A stretch of 64,000 nt of DNA from Hydnum rufescens UP504. Lineage: Eukaryota; Basidiomycota; Agaricomycetes; Cantharellales; Hydnaceae. The stretch spans positions 1 to 64,000 of the forward strand of contig MU129062.1 in NCBI GenBank assembly GCA_014904985.1. Reading direction: 5' to 3'. Below are positions 55,733 through 64,000 of the stretch, one piece after another; position 1 is the stretch's first letter; every line of letters begins with the position of its first letter. A program made the position numbers and the translations under genes. The notes below the pieces were generated by a model. The model saw nothing but the letters and a program-made list of their open reading frames with translations. It was not told the DNA's origin and did no database searches.

Positions 55733-58587
55733 CCGTATAGGAAAGGGAGTGAACTTTCGACGCACGTCTTGTGTTTGGAGAGGCCATTAATGCAATATTC
55801 GCGCTCCAAAGAACTGGAGATAGTACTAAGCGCCGGGAGTTGGGAGGACGTGAACTTTTCGGCAAACCCCTAGAACGGCAATCACGGCCCGTCATACGGG
55901 GACTTCGGCAACTCGACCAAGAGTGAAATCTTCGCTCTGTAGCTCTCCACATCAAGAGCTTTATTTCCTCCGCCTTCAACCCCCTGTGAACACAAGACAT
56001 GTTTCCATGCGATCCCGGGATTGTCCGGGATCCCGTGACTTTCACTCTTTGGATGCGGAAGCAAATCTTGACTCCAACTGAACCTCTCCATCGAGCCTTA
56101 ATGCCCGTTTGCGTCCTTCTGACTGTCACCACATGTATTTAGGTACAGCAGACCGCTCTCGGTGCCTTTCGCGCCTACGCGGCATATAAATAAGACTCTC
56201 CGTTGTACTTGCTGAATCCGCCCCGATGGATTGGAATCTCGTTGCTTGTAATTCTGTTAATCAATCCCATCAAGGACACTTGAAAAGAGCACGGAACGAA
56301 TGTCTTCGAGCTGCGAGTCTCTTTTTTTGTCCAGTACCGCACCTGACGGCCACGTAGACTGTTTTCTTACGTTCACCCCGCTGGTCTGTTATTATATCCC
56401 CCGGGACATCTCGAAGTCAGGGCAAAGGTTTCCAAATCCCGGAAAGGCACCCCCACTTCCATCTTCCCTCATGTATTTTCTCCTCGGTATGTTGAGTAAC
56501 CTTCTTGTTAAGAATTTTAACTCTCTTTCATATCTACATATATTCATGGTCCACCAAAAAGGACCGTGAAATAAGAGCCTCGTGCGCCAGAGATGTCGCT
56601 CGCTCCTCCGGTGAACTTGCGACCCCTTTATAATTGTATAATGAGCCAAAACTCAGTTATCAGTTTATTCGCCGTGTCTACACCCCCCATGCTTACACAG
56701 TGAATATTTTCCCTTTCTTTATCTTATCAGTGAGGTGTCCCTCGTGCTGGGGCTATGTCGCACATTAGCTGCCTCTTGCACCGTCGCTCGTCAAGGGGGA
56801 CCCATCTCTTCTTGGCAATAGGGACGCGGATGGTTGCACTTCTCTGCAAGTCGCAACTTCCCCTGGAGCCCTTGATGTCACTCTATATCTTATTGCTCAG
56901 AGGGCGAACGTCAACGCAAGGGATGCTCTGGGTCGGGCGTCCATGATGGCTGCTGGTGAGGGTCACTTAAGTCGGCTTAAGTCCGAGTCCACGGAAACAC
57001 TATGGTGAGGTGCCAGTGTTGGCAATCATGCCTGATGATCTCGCTGAATTTTCGGGGTCAAAGTTGGTGCCGGATATGAGCCTATTTTGCGTGAACTAGC
57101 TGCTGCGGGCCCCGGCCTTGATGCTGCAAATAACAAATTGTGAAAGGCTACGGGTGAAAAGTAGTATTTCCCCTGATGACTAAGCGGACGTGAGCGACTT
57201 CGATAGACCGGAGAGCCCTAGTAGCTCGAGTGAAAGATAGCAGGAAGGATATTATTTAGAAAGTCCTTAGATCTGTTGGCGAGCTCAAGCTCGCCCTTTT
57301 ACACTATGTACAAGATATTACTGTAAAGAAATTACAGGAGTGCAGTAGAGTGTTCGGGTGCTGTACTAGTGGCACCAACCAGAAAGGTATAGAATATTCT
57401 CTTAGGTATATCATTACCATAAGAGGGTGGTAGGGGAGTCGCGCTTGGTCCGCCGTTAAGCCCAAATAGGGGGTATTGACTTTTTGGGTCGATTACATAG
57501 TCAACACTTCGTTTTTTATTCCAACAAAGGCATTACACCATTGTGCGTTGCCTTGACAAACTCTCGGTGTCTGGTGCCCAATTATTCCCATCCCAATTAT
57601 CCAGAAACCATGCCACCTCTGACGGGTTGACGTGCGCCTCATTAATATCTTTCCCACACCATTATAATCGCTAGTCTAGATCGGGAAGCTTCTGAGTGAA
57701 CGAGAAGACGTATGTGACCTCTGTTCACGGTTCATCGCTATGGCGCTTGATGAAAGCGTCGCAGGTTAACGCTAAAGACGATGGCCACCAACACCCACTG
57801 TGTGTCAAGGGCTCGTACATAATGTCTTCCAGCTATTTACTCTTTTCATGTCCAGACATCGCGATCGGGCAGTAATGGCAAATTCCCCCGAAGCTATAAA
57901 GTTCGTCTGCGACTCAAAAGGGGCAGTGACCGGGCCGGCCGGGTGCGACTATGTGGCTTGAATCTTAAGAATGTAGGCAGGTCGAGTTGTGGCACCATTA
58001 TGTTCGCAGGTGCTAGAAGCTTCTCGAGTCTTATGAAGCCTCTGGAAATACAACTGTATATGGTAATTATGGTCAATAACCATCAGTAATTCAGATCGAA
58101 AGGCATACAACCGTTATGCCTAGGTGAGACCAAGCCAGCTGAGTTTGCTAATAAATATTGAAATTATCGTGAACGGGGTGTAAGCTTGTACAGAACAAAA
58201 CAACATGAAAGCACAGAATCGCCACATCTGTTTCACAACCAGTGGAGACAGAATGGCAGGACCAAAGGCCTGGAACGGAACAAAATATTGCGACTGGGGG
58301 ATATCATGAAAAACTCAAGGAAAAGAGGTGCTGATGAATAGAAAGCTTGAAAATCGTGCTACAACAATTGCGAGAGGGGTGAGGGTATCCGAGAATCCGG
58401 GAATCCAAAGATGAGCGATGAAATTAGAGTTGGAGCAACGTCGGGAACAACAGGGAAGGATCTAATTGCTGGGGGAGATGCAAGAATCAGCAGCGAGCAT
58501 GTCGGGATCGATAAGAGACAGGCTTACTTTTATTGGAGAGGAGATCGGAAAGTTAAGCAATAACGACAAGATATGCGGATGGCCTGT
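55733..58587. other. Gene-poor region, possible ankyrin-repeat remnant
   Basis: 2.9 kb without a supported gene. On the plus strand around 56870-56980 one frame reads VTLYLIAQRANVNARDALGR followed by ASMMAAGEGHL, which has the ankyrin pattern; it has stops on both sides and is probably a relic. The rest, including 57100-58480, shows stops in every frame and no repeats that I recognise. Confidence 0.4.
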
Positions 58588-59410
58588 TCACCATACTGAA
58601 GGTTTGGCGTAAGCGAAGTCGGATAGGGGGGAAGATGTGGTCGGAATCGTGATTTTATCTTCGTAACCGAACTGGATTCCATCATCCGACGTGAGTGAGG
58701 ACGAAGCACTGCCTGGCGCCGACCATTTGCCAGAACCATCATAAGAACTGCTGCTGCTGCTGCTCCTGCCTGAAGGACTCGAAGCCGGGGGCCACTGATC
58801 CGCCTCATCAGGCATCCGGTACTCCGATCTCCCTTCCGCGAGCAACACCTTGTCGGAAGTGGCAGTCGACTGAGGTCCACCTTTCGGCCTCTCCGTCAAC
58901 TTTTCCAGCTCATTTGGGGGTATGTGAACTTGCCAGTCCAAGCACTCAATCATCTCTCGCTCCATTTGGTTAAGTTCGGAGATGGAGAACAGCTTTTGTC
59001 CGACCTCGTACCATGACTTGGTCGAGTATGTGTTGTCGCTGATAAGTTTGGACGAGAGCATGAAAGCGGTGAGGAACAGGCGGTGTCCACTCATTGCTCG
59101 CGTTTTGGGATGTCGGGTATGTAGGCGCTTGAGGAGATAGAGAGCTGCGAGGGCGATTTCTTTGTCATATTGAGTTCGGTGAAGGGCGTGCACGATGAAG
59201 TCGGCGAGGGGGGGTGACGAAACGAGAGGCGATCGAGAGGTTCGAAGAGAGGGAGATTCATGGCACATGGTGCTGATTGACTCAGCCATCATGGTGGCGA
59301 TTTCTTCTCGCCAGGAAGGTATGGGAGGCTATACCAATGTAAGACAAAGAGCACGTTAAAGCGGGTCCAGGCGCGTTAACGCGGCAAAGAAATCTTCTTA
59401 CCGTAGACAT
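58588..59410 (-). CDS. PHO80/PCL-type cyclin
   Basis: Regulatory partner of a PHO85-like cyclin-dependent kinase. The coding region starts MST at 59410 in a first exon of only 9 nt (59402-59410); after a 73-nt intron the second exon (58588-59328) continues PPIPSWREEIATMMAESI. The cyclin box is clear: YDKEIALAALYLLKRLHTRH, RLFLTAFMLSSKLISDNTYS, TKSWYEVGQKLFSISELNQM and EREMIECLDWQVHIPP, matching the PCL1/2 group. The C-terminal 90 residues are Ser-rich with a run of seven Ser and potential phosphorylation sites. The short first exon is the only part I am unsure of; a later in-frame ATG (59292) would remove it but also 15 conserved-looking residues. Confidence 0.8.
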
Positions 59411-59891
59411 CGAAAGAGATGGTGGTGGTACTAATGCATAATGAGCGCGCGGCCTCTGGCGATTTGGGATATATGAGGCGTGGAATTACGTAATTCACTG
59501 GCGCCAATGACTCGGGCAAAACGTGGAAAAAAGCTAGAGGGAGATCGAATTTGGTTCATTACATGTAGCGGTTAAGGTCGAGCTTTTTATTACACAGATA
59601 GGGTGTCGGTTGTTTCTAGATTAGCTGGCAGGAACAACCCAGTACCTCTACTGTATGTATCATCGTCCATGGCATCCTAGATAGGACACCTGGAGAAATC
59701 GATGGATGTAGGTATTAGGGTACGTTACTACACAACTGACACAACTGCTTGGCATCTGCGCAATCATAAAATCTGGGGTGTGGCACGGGAACTTCCGAGG
59801 CTTTACAAGGAAGGCAGACAGTCAAGTCATGTATGTTGCCTCGACAAGAGTTGGTGCGCACTGGAGACAATCGTGTGCGTGTGTGCATTAA

Positions 59892-61365
59892 ATGCTCCCT
59901 ATGCTAGACAAGGGTAAAACCAAGTTTAAACCCACATTCAAGAGTCCTCGACGACCTGGTGGTTCCCTCAGCACACCCAAGCCTCCGTCTGTCTCTCGAC
60001 AAACCACTGCTGCACCGTCAGAGGTGGCTTCTAGGAGTCTGGCACCGCTCGCGACTGATGAGTGGAGTGTTAGTGGCGATGTATCACACGACCAAGGTGA
60101 TACTCGGCCGTCCTCTGTGCCTCCTCCGACCACCAATGGACATACAGGGGAAGGGTCTGCCTCAGCACTCTCCCCCGTAGTTGCCCCTCCCCCCTCACAG
60201 CAGGTTGCGATCACTCGGCCAGAGGATTTCGAGCTCGAGGAAGCCGAGGCCGCTGAGAAGGAACACGATCCGACCCAGACATCCATGGCCTCCTTGGTGC
60301 GGGATCTCCCCATCGGTAGATCCACCTCTACTCGGCTGGAAAAAATTAAGAAGTTGCGGGAATCGCGAGCCCGTGATCGTGTACTACGCTCGAAACTGAA
60401 GGAGATTGATAAACGCATCTCCCTGGGCCTGCCTAAGGAGGGTATCGAAGGACAAGATCCTGCTGATCAAGTCCCTCCAATCCCTCCAATTGAGCAGGAT
60501 TCTCGTGAAGACGGTATCGACGGAGCGAACCAGGAGACTGGTGCATCGAGTACCGACACTACTGTCAATGACGATGACTGGCTCAGCTCGTTGAAGGATT
60601 CTGCATTCGTTCCCCAATCCGTCTTGATGACGCGGGGAATATTGTCACCGATGACTTACACATGGAAATTGACCGTGACGCCTCCGTTCACGAGGAGGAC
60701 TATGAACACATCACCGAACGTGAGACGGATCGCTTCGTCAACTCAATGACTCACAGTCGAAAGCATCGCGGTGGGAGCCGTTGGAGTAAAGATGAAACCG
60801 CGATGTTTTTCCACGTGAGTGTTGAGTGTGCAATGGCACCAGAGATAGTGGTACTGAGATAAAAATCGAGTAGTATCTCGCCATGTACGGCACCGATTTC
60901 GAAGCCATCGCTAGGCTCATGACCTTTCGTACTCGGGCTGAAATTAAGCGCAAATTTAATGCCGAAGACAAGAGGGATCCGGCTCTCGTAACTGATTGTC
61001 TACTTCACAGGAGGGTACCGATTGGTTTGTGATGGTTTTCATTGTTTTCTCATTATGATCGCCGACTTTTAAACGATTCAGACATCGAAGAGCACGGGCG
61101 CATAACTGGGAAGGATCTTTCTGGGCCACCCCCTGAAATTCGCAGGCCGCTGGCCCACCTTGCCGAGAATGAGGCGGGAGCAAATGGTGCAGAATATGAA
61201 CATGATGCTAACGACTCTCACGCGACCAATGATGGCGGGAGGGGTAGGGTGGGGCTTTTTTTGGACAGTCCCCAAGCTCAAGACCTCGACGACATGGAAA
61301 GTGAATACGAGCCGGTCCTGACCATGCAGGACGCTCACCATCCCCTCTATCTCCGGATGTGCTGA
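59892..61365 (+). CDS. BDP1: TFIIIB subunit B'' (Bdp1)
   Basis: Subunit of the RNA polymerase III initiation factor TFIIIB, nuclear. The N-terminus (MLPMLDKGKTKFKPTFKSPR) is basic, and a long disordered Ser/Pro/Glu-rich region follows. The family core is found further on: VRLDDAGNIVTDD, then RWSKDETAMFFH, an intron (about 60815-60872), YLAMYGTDFEAIARLMTFRT and RAEIKRKFNAEDKRDP, i.e. the SANT-like domain that binds TBP-Brf1-DNA. A stop just before VRLDD is explained if one base is missing near CAATCC (60615-60620). After a second intron (about 61007-61078) an acidic tail follows, ending at 61365; the end is approximate. It shares a 480-bp divergent upstream region with the cyclin. Confidence 0.8.
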
Positions 61366-61432
61366 TCGACTCGTTCAGGTCTTCAGTATCTGGAGGATTT
61401 TCCCTGCGACTTGAGGATACTGTCTCTACAGA

Positions 61433-62730
61433 ATGCCGTGGCGTTCCGTCGAGGACGTGCATCACACGCAGGCCTTCTGGAGGGACACCTGGTCCGTGTT
61501 TCTCCCTAAATGCCAAGCCATTTTCATCGACCTGGTCCCCACAACAAGCTATGGGACCCTTACTACCCGGGACTTGTGGAGAAACGGAATAGGTCCCTCT
61601 TTTATTGGGTTGGTCGTGACAACAATTCTGTCAGCGAATTTGGAACGTCCAGGATGATTCGTACGCTTAGCGAAGAAATCCATAGTTGATGTATTAGCAC
61701 CATAGGAACAAGAGATATTCCATAGTAATTGCCTACATCCTGCACTCGAACTTCGAGGTGCGGGACAAGTTCTACTTACGTAATTAGTCGCAGACCACCA
61801 GGAGACGGCCGTCCTCTAACCATGAATCACGCTGTTCAGACTGTGAAAATTCCTGTCGGAGACAAGCCAGACTGGGAGGAGGGCGAAGGTGGGACGAGTA
61901 TGATCGTTGAGGACGACGAAGACGAAGAAGACGAAGTAAAACTACTAAAATCTATTCCCGAGGCGAGTTCCTCCACGTCTCGCAGATTCTCTCGCTGCTG
62001 ATATCAACATGTCTTCTAGAGGTGAAGTGATGCCTCTTGTCTTTTTAGCTTGTCATGTGCTTGACCGATCCACCATGGTTGCAGTTTGATCCTGCTTCAT
62101 TCGCTACGCCAGTGTATGCCAGGAGTCCCCATAAAATACCCTCATCATCTTACTCTCAACGTCTCTCCCATAGCTCGACAAAAATGGCTTAATGCACCGC
62201 CCCTTGTCAGATTTTCCATCAGATCCAGAGCTAAGAATGCCGTCGAGATTCCGCAGCCGCCTCATAATTTGAACTTTCTCGGACGCTCTGACGTCGAAAT
62301 TGGACCCCATATCTTCCCCGATACAAAGCTCGTCGAGGTTCAGTATGACTCCCTACCTGGAATGCCAGTTTACGTAGGGAGCGTCCCTCAGTATCCTCCC
62401 ATACGGACCGACGTCCTTATCGAATTCAAGGAGAACACGGCGGAGCGATTCCTTCTGCCTTTAGACTGTGCTCTCGTTGAGCGCGTCATGGAGCACGGTA
62501 GTCCCACTGTGTTGCTGTCTACAATAGTTTCAGGTACACCCACCGAGCCTATTGAGGGTCCACTCCCACAGGAGCCCATCACATTTCGATTCGTGCATGC
62601 CGGTGCTTCGATGTGGGAGGCGATAGAAAGAAGAGTGAAAGCTTCCCCACTCTCATTATCACAGATACAGCAGTCGCTTCAACAGGCCGTCAGTGACCTC
62701 CTGAAGGCCCAATTGTGGTATCGGAACTGA
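61433..62730 (+). CDS. Unidentified gene, several exons
   Basis: Three coding-looking blocks: 61433-61657 (FWRDTWSVFLPKCQAIFIDL, LTTRDLWRNGIGPSF), 61820-62001 (GDKPDWEEGEGG, then an acidic run DDEDEEDEV), and 62086-62730 (HLTLNVSPIARQKWLNAPPL, MPVYVGSVPQYPPIRTDVLI, ENTAERFLLPLDCALVERVM). Short introns join them, probably with one frame fault near 61605, after which WVGRDNNSVSEFGTSRMIRT would continue the first block. I do not recognise a family. It may be the upstream part of the next gene, since the last block ends with a possible 5' splice site at GTATCGG (62717). Confidence 0.45.
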
Positions 62731-62875
62731 AAATGCCCTCCTAGATTTCATCTCCTCGACCCCGTGTCTATATACCCCATCGCTTACCCGAGGGTCCTTT
62801 GTTCAATAACGTATCCGAAGTACATCGTCCACCCTCGTCCATTGATGTACTCCCCGTCTCATTATTTTTTTTAGG

Positions 62876-64000
62876 CTGTACTCGATAAATTTGCTCCGAA
62901 GCCCCTCGTATTAAAGGAGCTGCGGGTTGGGCCTCCGGTTCCGGTGAAGCCGGATTTCTACGTCCAAGCGCAAAGCACCTGCCGCTACTGCAGCATCAGG
63001 GGCGCAACGCGAGTCCAGCGCGGCGTCCGGCTCCGCAGCAGGGACGACAGGCGAGGGCGGGGGCTGAAGGCGGTGCACCCAGGAAGAAATACGAGAGACG
63101 GATCAAGGTGCAGTGCTCGACGTGCGGAAAGCAGATCGCGAGGAAAGCACAGGACGTGGGAAAGGACAGCTACAGTTCAGTATTTGATGTCTTTTCTCTT
63201 GTTTTCAATGCACCGGTATCGCATCTAACGTTCTTTCTTTCAATGATTTATTTGTGTAGAAGCCTACTGTCGTTCTTGTGCCACTGAAGCCAAGAAAAGT
63301 GGAGTGTCATCAAAGACTACTACGTCTACTTGCACTTCTAACCATATTTCTCGTCCTTTGCCCCGGCACTGTGTAGAGGTGGTTATATCTGGTCCACGTC
63401 GTTCTCCCCACCCAGCTTCCTCGGTTCCCCTTCCAGCGCATTGGACTTCGGGAACTAGCCAACATCCTCCGCCTTCTTATAATTATTACCCCTCAAGACC
63501 ATCCACCCACCCAGTGAATTCGCCATATGCAAGTACATACCCGCCTCATCCGGCTCAAGCATACGGGCAAATGACAGGAACAGGAGCACCATCAACCACC
63601 CAGTCGTCTTCATCTTCGCAGCAGCCACCTCCTCCACTTCCCTATCCCGTCCAAGCGATCTCGTCGCCCTATCCGGCCCCGGGGAACCCTTATGCGTACG
63701 CATACCGTCAGCCTGCTTACCCGCCCGTCGCATCCCCCTACTCCGGGAGCCCCTACGGACCACAAGGATACTATGGTGCACAAGCTTGGCGCAGTGCATA
63801 CGCACCGTCTGCCTCTATACTACCACCTCCCGGATCTCGTTCCCCGCGAAGTTATGTCCCACCGCAGCGCGCTCCTCCTCCCACGGATCCCCAAGCGACC
63901 ACTCGCTATCCACTACCACATCCAGCTTTACCGCCTCATTTGCCCTCCAGTCATCACCACCCCTATTACCAAACATATCAACCACTGCCACCGCCTGTGG
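62876..64000 (+). CDS. Pro/Tyr-rich protein with two CxxC pairs, runs off the window
   Basis: An exon follows TTTTTTTTAG at 62874 and reads AVLDKFAPKPLVLKELRVGP, then a Gln/Ala/Arg-rich stretch. A conserved-looking block APRKKYERRIKVQCSTCGKQ (about 63085-63135) holds the first CxxC. After an intron (about 63177-63260) comes EAYCRSCATEAKKSG with the second CxxC. Together the pairs could bind one zinc ion. From 63410 to the window edge the frame is open and rich in Pro, Tyr, Ser and Gln (e.g. YPVQAISSPYPAPGNPYAYA), a likely disordered or activation-type region. One frame change near 62970-63000 is needed to join the two halves of the first exon. Function unknown. Confidence 0.5.

Noticed and set aside
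56392..56649. Short frame on the minus strand with hydrophobic ends
   Set aside because: No homologue pattern, no splice partners, and composition like the surrounding spacer.

Overview
This is nuclear DNA of a filamentous basidiomycete. The evidence is short GT-AG introns (about 50-105 nt) with CTAAC/CTAAT branch points, single-copy fungal genes (SEC3, SLA2, RAE1, SHY1, BDP1, SNAPc43, PFK-2/FBPase-2), a Zn2Cys6 regulator, and an orphan protein family typical of Agaricomycetes. I cannot name the species.

There are two compartments. Positions 1 to about 13.9 kb are repeat-rich, gene-poor and, in the first 11.3 kb, visibly poor in CpG. They hold three copies or part-copies (115-1047 on the minus strand; 1946-4330 and 6946-9475 on the plus strand) of a modular repeat. 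Each module is an exon-side stem-loop (CCACACACC...GGTGTGTGG), then a GT 5' splice site, an intronic stem-loop (AAAAAGAGCAG...CTGCTCTTTTT or AAAGGAGCAG...CTGCTCCTTT), a CTAAC-type branch point and a TTCTAG 3' splice site. Two copies diverge from a near-perfect 656-bp palindrome (1145-1800). The compartment also has a three-exon orphan gene with a PD-(D/E)XK-like motif (5069-5964), several minisatellites, and a 1,539-bp non-autonomous LTR element (11340-12878) with a 5-bp target-site duplication and LTRs that differ only at CpG sites.

From about 13.9 kb to the right end the window is gene-dense and CpG-rich. In order: a broken pirin (-), SNAPc43 (+), a lipid-droplet-associated hydrolase (+), a HIRAN/SNF2/RING ATPase of the HLTF/Rad5 type (+), a Zn2Cys6 transcription factor (-), SEC3 (-), PFK-2/FBPase-2 (+), a secreted type-B carboxylesterase (-), a voltage-sensor-like membrane protein (+), SHY1/SURF1 (-), SLA2/HIP1R (+), RAE1/GLE2 (+), a mitochondrial carrier (-), a tandem segmental duplication with carrier, deaminase and methylthioadenosine phosphorylase copies (-), a PHO80/PCL-type cyclin (-), BDP1 (+), an unidentified gene (+) and a proline/tyrosine-rich Cys-pair protein that leaves the window (+). 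The genes are unrelated in function, as is normal for a fungal chromosome; SNAPc43 and BDP1 both serve RNA polymerase III transcription, and SEC3 and SLA2 both serve cortical membrane traffic.

Many reading frames between 14 and 61 kb are broken by what look like single missing bases in homopolymers, so these models are given as gene spans; a consensus error is likelier than mass gene decay. Exon boundaries were worked out by hand and are most secure for the orphan gene, PFK-2, the hydrolase, SHY1 and the cyclin.
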